DNA from: Bacteriovoracaceae bacterium
GTDB taxonomy: Bacteria > Bdellovibrionota > Bacteriovoracia > Bacteriovoracales > Bacteriovoracaceae
Direction of reading: 5' to 3'
DNA length: 64,000 nucleotides
NCBI GenBank assembly: GCA_021737405.1
Contig: JAIPEG010000001.1
Span: 186,001-250,000, forward strand
In this document: one piece after another, positions 35,996 through 44,119 of the stretch
Position numbering within the stretch: the first letter of the stretch is position 1
How the letters are laid out: every line of letters begins with the position of its first letter
Notes under the pieces: model-generated
Told to the model about the DNA's origin: nothing
The model's database searches: none
Seen by the model: only the letters and a program-made list of their open reading frames with translations
Translations under genes and position numbers: made by a program

Positions 35996-37408
35996 ATGCA
36001 AAATACCACAACAGCGTTTATATTATTAGCAATGTTAAATGAGCACAAAGGTACATTTTCTTTTTTCCAGAAGTTAGTCGATGGCATAACCGTCTTTGGC
36101 TCTTGGATGCTAGCCTTTTATATTAGATTTCACCTTTTGCAAGGTGGGCAGCCTGGACTTCAAATTGAGTTTTTAAAGATTGGTCCCTACCTAGTACTTA
36201 TATCTCTCTATGCCTTCTATAAGACCAACCTATATAGTTCACTGAGGTTTTCCAATCGATATAAAGAAATCTTTGGCGTTATCAAAGGAAATACTTTTGC
36301 CGTTTTAGGCTTGGTCATTCTTCTTTATTTTTTAAATGATAAAAGAATTTCGAGACTTACAATTGTTATCTACCTATTCGTCTCTAATTTCTTTCTTGTT
36401 TCCATTCGAATGGCCGTAAGAAACTATCTGCGCTACCTGAGATCCAAAGGACGGAATCTGCGCCACATCCTTTTAATCGGAAATAGTCCTCTTTTGAGTG
36501 ACTATATTAAAACCGTAAAGTTATTTAAAGATAGTGGAATCCGTTTTATCGGGTGGATAGACTCTAATGGTCTTGCAGCTAAAGAAAGCATTAGTGACCT
36601 TAAAGGTGACTTTAAGGAATTAAAATTAACTCATAGGCCTGATTCAATTATCCTTTCTTACACCGGAAGTGATTCCATAAAAGCTCATGATTTTATTGCC
36701 AAGAACTACAACGACATTATTCCCATTCAACTTCTTCCTGACCTTACCTACTCACTTGTCGGGCACAAGATTGAAGACTTTGCGGGAATTCCGTTATTAT
36801 CTGTTAATCAACCAACCCTCAATGCTATTGAATTGCTTTTCAAGAGGGTTATTGATTTTACTGGTGCGTTCATTGGCTCGATCCTCATTTCCCCTATCCT
36901 TATCTTTTTAACTGTGGGGGTTAAGCTCTCTAGCCCAGGTCCAATTCTCTTTGGTCAAAGAAGAATTGGTTTTGATGGAAGGGAGTTTATGATGTGGAAG
37001 TTTCGCTCTATGCGGTTGGCCTCTGGGAATGAAGATAAGACGGAATGGTCGAGTCAGAATAATCCGAGGAAGACTAAGTTTGGGGATTTCATTAGGCGCA
37101 CGAGTCTTGATGAGTTGCCGCAGCTTCTTAATGTTCTCTTGGGAGACATGAGCCTTGTGGGTCCGCGACCGGAGCAGCCTTTCTTTGTTGATAAGTTTCG
37201 GCATGAGATTCCGGGCTATATGCTTAAGCACAAGATGAAGCCTGGGATGACGGGCTGGGCGCAAGTGAATGGCTGGCGTGGGGACACTGATCTTAATAAG
37301 CGCATCGAGTGCGATATTTACTACATCAAACATTGGTCCTTTTGGTTTGATGTCAAAGTTCTCTTTCTTACTGTCTTTAAAGGCTTCATTAATAAGAATG
37401 CTTATTAG
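35996..37408 (+). CDS. WcaJ/WbaP-type undecaprenyl-phosphate sugar phosphotransferase
   Basis: 470 residues: N-terminal membrane helices (about 25-125), a Rossmann-like middle domain (HILLIGNSPLLSDYIKTV), another helix, and a phosphoglycosyltransferase domain with WKFRSMR, TSLDELPQLLNVLLGDM, SLVGPRPEQP, KPGMTGWAQVNGWRGDT and IKHWSFWFDVKVL. It begins a glycan by loading hexose-1-phosphate on the lipid carrier. An ATG at 36032 is an alternative start; neither has a clear SD. The last ~450 bases look richer in G and C than the first part. Confidence 0.88.
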   Translation: MQNTTTAFILLAMLNEHKGTFSFFQKLVDGITVFGSWMLAFYIRFHLLQGGQPGLQIEFLKIGPYLVLISLYAFYKTNLYSSLRFSNRYKEIFGVIKGNTFAVLGLVILLYFLNDKRISRLTIVIYLFVSNFFLVSIRMAVRNYLRYLRSKGRNLRHILLIGNSPLLSDYIKTVKLFKDSGIRFIGWIDSNGLAAKESISDLKGDFKELKLTHRPDSIILSYTGSDSIKAHDFIAKNYNDIIPIQLLPDLTYSLVGHKIEDFAGIPLLSVNQPTLNAIELLFKRVIDFTGAFIGSILISPILIFLTVGVKLSSPGPILFGQRRIGFDGREFMMWKFRSMRLASGNEDKTEWSSQNNPRKTKFGDFIRRTSLDELPQLLNVLLGDMSLVGPRPEQPFFVDKFRHEIPGYMLKHKMKPGMTGWAQVNGWRGDTDLNKRIECDIYYIKHWSFWFDVKVLFLTVFKGFINKNAY

Positions 37409-37450
37409 CCAAAAGGTGCCAGGTTGAGTGTGGTGTTTATGTATTCATAC
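37408..37450 (+). repeat. Dispersed repeat, copy 1
   Basis: Begins AGCCAAAAGGTGCCAGGTTG and continues through GTGTGGTGTTTATGTATTCA. It starts at the last base of the WcaJ gene stop. Two more copies lie at 37802 and 38442. Confidence 0.6.
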
Positions 37451-37517
37451 GAATTGAACGGCCTAAAATCTAAAAATTGAAAAACAATAATATTAAATAG
37501 TTAGGGTAGTCGCTAAA

Positions 37518-37554
37518 ATTGAACACCTCTCGCTTTTTTGAAGGGGTGTTCAAT
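37518..37554. repeat. 10-bp inverted repeat ATTGAACACC/GGTGTTCAAT
   Basis: ATTGAACACC (37518-37527) and GGTGTTCAAT (37545-37554) flank 17 bases. A third direct copy of TTGAACACC lies at about 37590-37598. It could be a hairpin or a paired protein-binding site. There is no T tract for a plus-strand terminator. Confidence 0.45.
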
Positions 37555-37801
37555 CTTGACCTGTAACTCGTTGAAAATTCATTAGAGAAATTGAACACCC
37601 TAATCGCCAAAAAACCTCTAACTAACTGAATACTCGTAAAAAAGGCTCAAAATTCTTCAAACAGGGGGTTTCTCAAAAAAATTCGCCAAAGTTGAACTAA
37701 AGGTGGAGATTCAAATTTACATATCCTAAAGCTGGCTTAGTCCTTATCTAAAAACTGGCTACACATTGGTTGAATAATTCTAAAAAAAGCACCGGCGTTT
37801 T

Positions 37802-37850
37802 GCCAAAAGGTGCCAGGTTGAGATTGGTGGAGTATTTAAAAGTTCGATGG
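37802..37850 (+). repeat. Dispersed repeat, copy 2
   Basis: GCCAAAAGGTGCCAGGTTGA is identical to copy 1 over its first 20 or so bases, then diverges (GATTGGTGGAGTATTTAAA). It is located in the non-coding gap. Confidence 0.6.
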
Positions 37851-37979
37851 TCTGAAACTATAATCACTTAAGAATTTTTATGAACTGACCTTTTTTTGGC
37901 ATGTATGTCAGTTACCCCCTATTTTCGGTCTGTTAGAAGTCTAATACGTAACGAACTCTTGAATTAAGGTCTTAGAACA

Positions 37980-38438
37980 TTGATTAATGAGTTAGGAGTG
38001 ATCGACACATTGAAGTATACTAGGGAGCTAGAAAGCGCAGGACTCAACTCAGAACAGGCGGAGAAGATTGTGCGAGCACAAATCGACATGATCACAACTA
38101 GTGTAGCGACCAAGGCCGACCTTAAGATTTTGGAGGCCCGCATGGATGTTGAATTCGCCGAAATCCGTAACCAATTCAAAGATGTCTATCGCAGGTTTGA
38201 AGACATTGATCGTAGATTTGAAGATATTGATCGTAGGTTTGAAGATATTGATCGTAGGTTTGATGCCATTGATAGTAGATTTGATGCCATCGATAGTAGG
38301 TTTGATGCCATAGACCGACGTTTTGAGGGAGTGGATTCAAAGATGGACTCCCTTGAAAATCGCATTACCTTTAAACTCACTGGAGTGATGGTTCTTCTTC
38401 TTACTGTTTTTTCTCTTGGTAATAAGCTTCTGCTTTAA
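37980..38438 (+). CDS. Heptad-repeat coiled-coil protein with C-terminal membrane anchor
   Basis: 152 residues from TTG 37980 (a GTG at 37998 is an alternative). The N-terminal LKYTRELESAGLNSEQAE and IVRAQIDMI recall DUF1640-type proteins. Residues about 71-119 are seven copies of a seven-residue unit RRFEDID/SRFDAID, a perfect coiled-coil rod, then a terminal helix (VMVLLLTVFSLGNKLLL) for membrane insertion. Such proteins often sit alone in accessory regions; function not known. Tail-anchored topology is inferred. Confidence 0.7.
   Translation: MINELGVIDTLKYTRELESAGLNSEQAEKIVRAQIDMITTSVATKADLKILEARMDVEFAEIRNQFKDVYRRFEDIDRRFEDIDRRFEDIDRRFDAIDSRFDAIDSRFDAIDRRFEGVDSKMDSLENRITFKLTGVMVLLLTVFSLGNKLLL
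38190..38336 (+). repeat. Seven tandem 21-bp coding repeats
   Basis: In-frame 21-base units such as CGTAGGTTTGAAGATATTGA plus one base encode the RRFEDID heptads; later units change to RFDAID. Nearly identical neighbours imply recent slippage or unequal exchange. Confidence 0.85.
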
Positions 38439-38441
38439 GTT

Positions 38442-38490
38442 CCAAAGGGTGCCAGGTTCAGTGTGGTATTTGTGTATTCAAACGTATTTG
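38442..38490 (+). repeat. Dispersed repeat, copy 3
   Basis: CCAAAGGGTGCCAGGTTCAG then GTGGTATTTGTGTATTCAAA matches copy 1 along its whole length with a few changes. It immediately follows the coiled-coil gene. Confidence 0.6.
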
Positions 38491-38602
38491 TGACCTTTAT
38501 CTAACCAAGTAGAAGCCTTTCAACTCTGAAAAAACTCCCTCTTTTCATTAACATTTCACTAACTTTTTGATGGAGCCTTTGGGGAGAAGTAGTTATGGCT
38601 TC

Positions 38603-38917
38603 ATGAAAAACTTAACAACGACACTAATTTTCTTTCTCTTTTTTATTCCTCTCTCGCTTGCTAGTGGCCCCCGAGCTTTTGGCCTGTATCTGCAGGACAG
38701 GATTGAAAGCTGCTCTGTCGAATATGGGATTACTCCTTCTACCCTGCTCTCCAGGAAAACAGAGGAACTCTTTAATCAAGAAAACTCCCTTTCATGGGAA
38801 ACAGTAAAAGCTGAGACTCTAAACCAAGCGCAAGACCAAACTCTGATTGAGCTTATTGAAAATAATAATTACAAACTTGCCCACAAACTCTCTCTCATTT
38901 ATTTAGAAAAAGGTTAA
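38603..38917 (+). CDS. Small exported protein of unknown function
   Basis: About 104 residues with a clear signal peptide (MKNLTTTLIFFLFFIPLSLASG) divided here as KNLTTTLIFF then LFFIPLSLASG. The mature part is helical, with one cysteine and no family that I recognise. The frame is open from 38567, but the ATG at 38603 gives a proper signal peptide. It is followed after 3 bases by a 40-residue ORF. Confidence 0.55.
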   Translation: MKNLTTTLIFFLFFIPLSLASGPRAFGLYLQDRIESCSVEYGITPSTLLSRKTEELFNQENSLSWETVKAETLNQAQDQTLIELIENNNYKLAHKLSLIYLEKG

Positions 38918-38920
38918 GAG

Positions 38921-39043
38921 ATGTTATTTCTCAAGGTTTTTGAAGGCCTCACAGAAAGAGCACTTTTTGATTATGCAAAGAGCGATATTATTAATGTTGA
39001 AGCTGGTATGAGACAAATTTTAAAGCAAAGATACGGCAAGTAA
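38921..39043 (+). CDS. Possible 40-residue ORF
   Basis: ATG 38921 follows AAGAG and comes 3 bases after the previous stop. The peptide begins MLFLKVFEGLTERALF and ends QILKQRYGK. It is too short to judge by composition; spacing suggests it is translated with its neighbours. It may instead be non-coding. Confidence 0.35.
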   Translation: MLFLKVFEGLTERALFDYAKSDIINVEAGMRQILKQRYGK

Positions 39044-39067
39044 TATCCCCATAAGAGGAGAAAAAGA

Positions 39068-39292
39068 ATGGCATCCATTAGCTTTGAAGAACTTAAAAAT
39101 ATAATCAAAATACATCCCGATTATGAAAGGAAATGGAAGAAGGATACTGATATAGAACAGGCTCTTTATATTTCCTTTTCTGATAAGAAGCCCACTCCCA
39201 TAGATTCTGATGTTATTGATTTATCATGTGGCAATTTACTTGTTCTCGATAAAGATAAGGAAGGTGTAATTTGGGGCTTAGAGGTTTGTTAG
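39068..39292 (+). CDS. Small DUF2283-like protein
   Basis: 74 residues, preceded by GGAGAAAAAG. The C-terminal part (ALYISFSDKK, then LLVLDKDKEGVIWGLEV) resembles DUF2283 proteins, which share a YI.. motif and a D.D..G...GLE ending; some of them pair with toxin-like partners. No such partner is clear here except possibly the 40-residue ORF upstream. Function unknown. Confidence 0.55.
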   Translation: MASISFEELKNIIKIHPDYERKWKKDTDIEQALYISFSDKKPTPIDSDVIDLSCGNLLVLDKDKEGVIWGLEVC

Positions 39293-39372
39293 CCAAGAGA
39301 TGCCAGTCACCTAATAGATATCTAAATTTTCAAAGAACGATATAGTTATCTTATCTCCAAAGCTTGAGGGTA

Positions 39373-40596
39373 TTATTCGTTGAATACTCTCAATACGTCG
39401 TTATTGGAAAATTGTGAGGGGCGTATGGAGCCTGCCTGGCCTTCTTCGCCGGAGGAGCCAAATCTTCCGGTTGGGCCTCTGCTTGCAGTGTAGGATTTGC
39501 TAAGGCCGCATCCTCTGAAGAGGTTATTAACGATTGTTCTTGCGCTGTCTTCTCCGGCCATAGCCTGGGCCCTTCTGACGATTAAGTTAAATACGTCAAA
39601 TCCACTGGTAAGGCCCATGCCGGGGGCGCCTCCTAGGCCTCCCTCTTGTCCTTGTTCTCCTTGGCTTCCGATTCCAGGTAGGTTGCTTGAAAGGATATGA
39701 AGGTTTGATTGATTTTTGGAATGAATGATGAAGTAGCCGCTGTCTCCTCCCCGAAGGCCATTCACTCCGTTTTTACCATCGGCACCTCGCGTTCCAGAGG
39801 TAGCAAAGATGGGGCAATGTTGACCGGAGTCGGCTCCGTTTAAATTTCCGTCCCTTCCTTTGTTACCTGATTTTGCTACTCCTTCGTAGCTTGGAATAAA
39901 GTTTCCGCCGTCTTGGCCTTGAAGATTAAAAGAGACCTCGCCGAAGGCCTCTTCAACATTTAGGTGAAACTCTCCACCGTGCCTTCCATGTAATCCTTTT
40001 GGTGCCACTCTTTCTGCTTCTTGAAAGAAGCTTTCAATTTTGGCGCCCTCACTGATGAAAGTCTTCGCCGTGATTTTGATCACTTTGTCTGAAATATTTA
40101 ATGATGAGTCGGTTGATAAATAAAGAATGCCAATTTTATTTTGGACTCCTTCGATTAGTTCTAGATCCTCAATTTTCTGGTCTCCCTCAATCAAAATATC
40201 TTTTAAGATTTTTATCCTAATACCTTCGCTTTCAAAGGTTGTCCCGACGAGGAGGCATTCTAAATTTATCGTAAGCGAATCTTCTTTTAGGAGGATAAGA
40301 GTGTGAGAGGCATTCGAGCTGCCTTTTTGAAAATATATAGGCGGTATGGGACTTCCATTTTTAGTGCATTTTAGGTGTTCTGATCCGCTTGCTTTGAAAG
40401 CAAGACTAGCGCTTAGGGTGTATTGATTGAGAGACTCTTTAATTTTTATGAAGTCCGTACTGAATGAATCGATAGGGTCCATATTACGTTTGAGGGTTAG
40501 AGAAAAGGGGCTTTGTGATGTGTTTTTGTTAGGAGACTCAGTTGAATTTTTGCCACAAGAAAATAGGACGAAGAGGATTAATAAGATTTTATTCAT
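39373..40596 (-). CDS. Gly-rich collagen-like lipoprotein
   Basis: 407 residues. The N-terminus MNKILLILFVLFSCGKN has a lipobox (LFSC), so it should be lipidated and exported. The first half is beta-rich; the second half has repeated G-x-x and G-G turns (GLHGRHGGE, GLRGGDSG, GSQGEQGQEGGLGGAPGMG, GPTGRFGSSGEEGQAG), like collagen-type or Gly-rich surface lipoproteins. These resemble proteins frequent in Bdellovibrionota. Role probably in surface structure or adhesion. Confidence 0.75.
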   Translation of the reverse strand: MNKILLILFVLFSCGKNSTESPNKNTSQSPFSLTLKRNMDPIDSFSTDFIKIKESLNQYTLSASLAFKASGSEHLKCTKNGSPIPPIYFQKGSSNASHTLILLKEDSLTINLECLLVGTTFESEGIRIKILKDILIEGDQKIEDLELIEGVQNKIGILYLSTDSSLNISDKVIKITAKTFISEGAKIESFFQEAERVAPKGLHGRHGGEFHLNVEEAFGEVSFNLQGQDGGNFIPSYEGVAKSGNKGRDGNLNGADSGQHCPIFATSGTRGADGKNGVNGLRGGDSGYFIIHSKNQSNLHILSSNLPGIGSQGEQGQEGGLGGAPGMGLTSGFDVFNLIVRRAQAMAGEDSARTIVNNLFRGCGLSKSYTASRGPTGRFGSSGEEGQAGSIRPSQFSNNDVLRVFNE

Positions 40597-40603
40597 AGAT
40601 TAT

Positions 40604-40626
40604 TCCTTTGATGAAATTCAACAGGA
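40604..40626 (-). promoter_or_regulatory. Hairpin covering the lipoprotein SD
   Basis: On the minus strand TCCT, one base, TTGA, a 6-base loop, TCAA and AGGA form an 8-bp stem with one bulge. The AGGA arm is the Shine-Dalgarno for the ATG at 40596. It is one of several such arrangements in this window. Confidence 0.4.
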
Positions 40627-40788
40627 GGGTCGCAAGATAGTAGTAAAGTGGCGAGAGCTATTTCTAAAGTGAAATCGATGGGTTGCATTGCCATACCCAT
40701 AGGAGACAAATTTAGTTCGATAAAAAAGGCTTGAGTCTCACATACTGTCATAGTCGATACTTTCTTATATGATTTATAGGAGGTAATT

Positions 40789-41610
40789 ATGATTAAAATT
40801 AAAGAATTTTCAGAGATTGTTGGGTTTTCAATTCGTATGCTCCGTTACTTAGAAGAAGTTGAGGTTCTAGTACCTAAGAGAGAGGATAACAATTATCGAG
40901 TGTACTCTGAGGATCAGATCCCTGTAGCTAAGAAGATTTTGAGGCTTCAGGGGCTTGGAATTCAACTCAAAGAAATTGAATCTCTGCAAAAAGCTGATAT
41001 TCCCACTCAACTTGAGGTTTTAGAGAAAGTATTGGCGAGAGAAATAGAAATTTCAGAGATGAAGTCAGATTCCATACCAGAGCTTAAAAATATTATTGAT
41101 AACTTAAAGCATGAGGGTATAGGACTAGATGCCTATTTAAGTAATGAGAGACAAGCTCCAAGAAGAATGAGAACGCTTGGAGGAGATGAGAAGTTTCATC
41201 GCACGGCCTTTAGTATTCCCATTTTACGAAGTATTTATGAAGATCATTTAACGGAAAACGCCAATATCGAATTAATTGCAACGGATCTCATGAAGTTTAG
41301 TGAATGGTTTCAAAATTGTGACTATATTCCTGATGTTTTTTCAGTATTAAAAGAATCCTCATTTGTCTTCGGCAAGAACATTCACGATAACTTTATAAAG
41401 GGCTATGAATTGTCTTGGAAGAAATTCCTGCCAGAAATGGGTTTTAGGCGAATGGACGATTTTACCAAAGAAGACGTCAGTCAATTAATGGGTCCCCATG
41501 ACATTGTCATTAGAACCACTTTTAAATATTTAGATTCCTTAGAGGAAGGGGAAATTGTCATTCCCTATGCGCCCATTTATACGATGTCTCAATTAAGCCA
41601 TAAGAATTGA
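40789..41610 (+). CDS. MerR-family transcriptional regulator
   Basis: 273 residues after a strong TAGGAGG. An N-terminal MerR winged helix (IKEFSEIVGFSIRMLRYLEE, then YRVYSEDQI) is followed by a helical linker and a large C-terminal domain of about 150 residues with no metal-binding cysteines. Probably a ligand-binding activator or repressor. It lies alone before gmd and could control the neighbouring sugar genes, but no MerR-type operator with a 19-bp spacer was identified. Confidence 0.85.
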   Translation: MIKIKEFSEIVGFSIRMLRYLEEVEVLVPKREDNNYRVYSEDQIPVAKKILRLQGLGIQLKEIESLQKADIPTQLEVLEKVLAREIEISEMKSDSIPELKNIIDNLKHEGIGLDAYLSNERQAPRRMRTLGGDEKFHRTAFSIPILRSIYEDHLTENANIELIATDLMKFSEWFQNCDYIPDVFSVLKESSFVFGKNIHDNFIKGYELSWKKFLPEMGFRRMDDFTKEDVSQLMGPHDIVIRTTFKYLDSLEEGEIVIPYAPIYTMSQLSHKN

Positions 41611-41666
41611 ATTATAGAATTAATGGCCTTAACATCATTAAATAAATTAAAGATGACCTTGGGTAT

Positions 41667-42779
41667 ATGAAAAAAGCATTAATTACAGGAATTACTGGTC
41701 AAGATGGTGCTTACTTAGCAGAGCTCCTTCTTTCAAAAGGTTATATAGTCCACGGTATAAAAAGGCGCAGCTCGCTATTTAATACTGACCGGATTGATCA
41801 CCTCTACCAAGACCCACACGAAGACAGTGTGAAGCTAAAACTTCATTACGGAGATTTAGCAGACTCTTCAAATATTATTAGAATCATTAAGGAAGTTCAG
41901 CCTGACGAGATTTACAACTTAGGTGCATCAAGTCATGTGAGAGTGTCATTTGATACACCTGAATATGTTGCAAATATTGATGCTCTTGGCACCTTAAGGA
42001 TATTGGAAGCCGTTAGGATTCTTGGTCTAGAGAAAAAAACACGGATTTACCAAGCTTCAACCTCTGAGCTTTATGGGCTTGCACAAGAAACACCACAAAA
42101 TGAAGCAACTCCATTTTACCCTAGATCACCCTATGCGGTAGCAAAAATGTATGGCCATTGGATTATCGTAAACTATCGAGAAGCCTATGGAATGTATGCC
42201 TGCAATGGCATCTTATTTAATCACGAATCACCAAAGCGTGGAGAAACCTTTGTTACAAGAAAAATTACAAGGGCCGCTTCACGAATTGCCCTTGGCCTCC
42301 AAGATAAAATTTATCTAGGAAATCTAAATGCCAAAAGGGATTGGGGACATGCTAAGGATTATGTAGAAGCAATGTATCTTATGCTTCAGCAAGAGACTCC
42401 CGAAGACTACGTTATCGCAACAGGTATAACCACAGAAGTTAGAGAATTTGTTAGGCTTGCATTTTTAGAAGCTGGTATCACACTAGAATTTAAGGGAGAG
42501 GGTCAGGAAGAAATAGCCGTCGTGAAAGCCTGTGATAATCCCAAGTACCAAATTAAGATTGAAAAAGTGGTTCTCGCAATCGATTCAAACTATTATCGAC
42601 CGACAGAAGTAGACCAACTAATCGGTGATCCAACCAAAGCGAAATCTCAGCTCGGTTGGGCCCCCAAATTCGACCTTTTAGGCCTCGTCAAAGATATGAT
42701 GAAGTCAGACCTCGCATTATTTGAGAGAGATATATACCTTAAGAAGGGCGGACACAAAGTACGTAATTACGATGAGTAA
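41667..42779 (+). CDS. gmd: GDP-mannose 4,6-dehydratase
   Basis: 370 residues, typical length, with [85 protein letters not shown] and [16 protein letters not shown]. It makes GDP-4-keto-6-deoxy-mannose, and the next gene completes GDP-L-fucose. The stop overlaps the fcl start (8 bases). Confidence 0.96.
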   Translation: MKKALITGITGQDGAYLAELLLSKGYIVHGIKRRSSLFNTDRIDHLYQDPHEDSVKLKLHYGDLADSSNIIRIIKEVQPDEIYNLGASSHVRVSFDTPEYVANIDALGTLRILEAVRILGLEKKTRIYQASTSELYGLAQETPQNEATPFYPRSPYAVAKMYGHWIIVNYREAYGMYACNGILFNHESPKRGETFVTRKITRAASRIALGLQDKIYLGNLNAKRDWGHAKDYVEAMYLMLQQETPEDYVIATGITTEVREFVRLAFLEAGITLEFKGEGQEEIAVVKACDNPKYQIKIEKVVLAIDSNYYRPTEVDQLIGDPTKAKSQLGWAPKFDLLGLVKDMMKSDLALFERDIYLKKGGHKVRNYDE

Positions 42780-43716
42780 CTTTTCTAAAGATTCAAAAAT
42801 TTTGGTGCTGGGTGGCCGTGGAATGGTTGGGTCGGCAATTGTTAGGGAGCTTAAAAAAGCTGGTCATGAGAATATTTTAAGTCCTCCAAGAGTGGAGCTT
42901 GATTTAAAGAATCAAGAAGCTACTTTGGAATACTTTAGTAAGTTTAAACCAGAGTTTGTTTTTAATTCTGCAGGAAAAGTTGGTGGAATAATTGCTAACA
43001 ATACCTATAGAGCGGATTTTATCTTTGATAATTTATCTATTCAAAATAATGTCTTTGAAGCTTGCTTTAAATTTAAAGTTAAGAAACTTTTGTTTTTAGG
43101 AAGTTCTTGTATTTATCCTAAAAATTGTCCCCAGCCCATTAAAGAAGAATACTTACTGACGAGTCCGCTCGAGAAAACGAATGAGCCCTATGCGGTTGCC
43201 AAAATTGCAGGGTTAAAAATGGCAGAAAGTTTTAGACGCCAATATGGCAGCCAGTTCTATTCGGTTATGCCAACAAACCTCTATGGTGTGAATGATAATT
43301 TTCATTTAGAAAACTCTCACGTTATCCCGGGCCTAATTGCAAGGATGAGTCAGGCAAAAAGAGAGGGAGATAAGAGTTTTAAAGTATGGGGAAGTGGCAA
43401 TCCTAGAAGAGAATTTCTTTATGTGGATGACTTAGCGAGGGCCTGTATTCTTTATATGAGTCTTTCTAAAGTCGATCTTCCTGACTTTGTTAATATTGGA
43501 ACTGGTGAGGACATAACGATAAAAGAGCTTGCTCTTAATATTAAAGATATCGTTGGTTTTGAAGGACCCATTGAATTTGATACATCTATACCAGATGGGC
43601 CAATTCAAAAATTATTAGATGTGAGTAAAATTCGCTCTCTTGGTTGGAAGCCTACAGTAACTCTCACTGAAGGTCTCGAGAGATCAGTCCAATTCTATAA
43701 CGAGAATTATAACTAA
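42772..43716 (+). CDS. fcl: GDP-L-fucose synthase
   Basis: 314 residues from ATG 42772 (a longer frame from 42721 lies within gmd). It has [52 protein letters not shown] and [12 protein letters not shown], all features of Fcl/WcaG. It carries out 3,5-epimerisation and 4-reduction to GDP-L-fucose. The gmd-fcl pair is separated from the main glycan block by about 4 kb of small genes. Confidence 0.95.
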   Translation: MSNFSKDSKILVLGGRGMVGSAIVRELKKAGHENILSPPRVELDLKNQEATLEYFSKFKPEFVFNSAGKVGGIIANNTYRADFIFDNLSIQNNVFEACFKFKVKKLLFLGSSCIYPKNCPQPIKEEYLLTSPLEKTNEPYAVAKIAGLKMAESFRRQYGSQFYSVMPTNLYGVNDNFHLENSHVIPGLIARMSQAKREGDKSFKVWGSGNPRREFLYVDDLARACILYMSLSKVDLPDFVNIGTGEDITIKELALNIKDIVGFEGPIEFDTSIPDGPIQKLLDVSKIRSLGWKPTVTLTEGLERSVQFYNENYN

Positions 43717-43729
43717 AAAAATTAAGTCC

Positions 43730-44119
43730 TCATTTTCCACTTTTTTTACAGCTCTTATTGCTTTGAAGTTTTAGGGCGATGAAGTATTCGGGGAGCCTGA
43801 TGAGTTCGAGGCCTAGGCGGGAGTTGGGGGCAGTGAGGTAGGTCTTTTTTTCGGTATTGATAGAGTACTGGATTTTCTTGATGTCGCTCTTTCCCTCTGT
43901 GTGGGGGAAAAGGTTTAAGAGGGTTTGGTAGCGTTTTTCAAAGCGAGTGATGGCCTCTCGATTACAGTCTTTTACATCAATGGTTAATTGAAGGCCTGGG
44001 GCCTTTAGGGCGAGTTTCTCTTTTTCACCTTGGTAGTGATACTTCTTTAGGCCGAAGTTATAGTTTAACTCTAAGGCGCCAACAGGGGTTGAGAGTAAGA
44101 GAAGTATTATTTTAAGCAT
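43730..44119 (-). CDS. Small exported protein, partner of the metalloprotease
   Basis: 129 residues with a signal peptide (MLKIILLLLSTPVGALE) and a basic mature domain with two cysteines. It overlaps the end of the metalloprotease gene by 13 bases, so the two are translated together. No family recognised; it may be an inhibitor, chaperone or substrate of the protease, which is inference from coupling alone. Confidence 0.6.
   Translation of the reverse strand: MLKIILLLLSTPVGALELNYNFGLKKYHYQGEKEKLALKAPGLQLTIDVKDCNREAITRFEKRYQTLLNLFPHTEGKSDIKKIQYSINTEKKTYLTAPNSRLGLELIRLPEYFIALKLQSNKSCKKSGK

Larger units (their letters stand above)
37409..37979. other. Gene-poor AT-rich interval
   Basis: No plausible ORF is found in these 571 bases. 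They contain two copies of the GGTGCCAGGTT repeat, the ATTGAACACC inverted repeat with a third half-site near 37590, and runs of A and T. No transposase, tRNA or att-like site is seen. Confidence 0.7.

Noticed and set aside
36908-37333. 141-residue minus-strand ORF
   Set aside because: It is antisense to the conserved catalytic domain of the WcaJ-type gene and has low-complexity Arg/Leu/Pro composition with no SD.
37409-37979. Insertion-sequence remnant
   Set aside because: No transposase fragment, terminal inverted repeats with target duplications, or integrase gene was found.
38190-38336. CRISPR array
   Set aside because: The 21-bp units are contiguous, in frame and encode heptads; there are no spacers and no cas genes.
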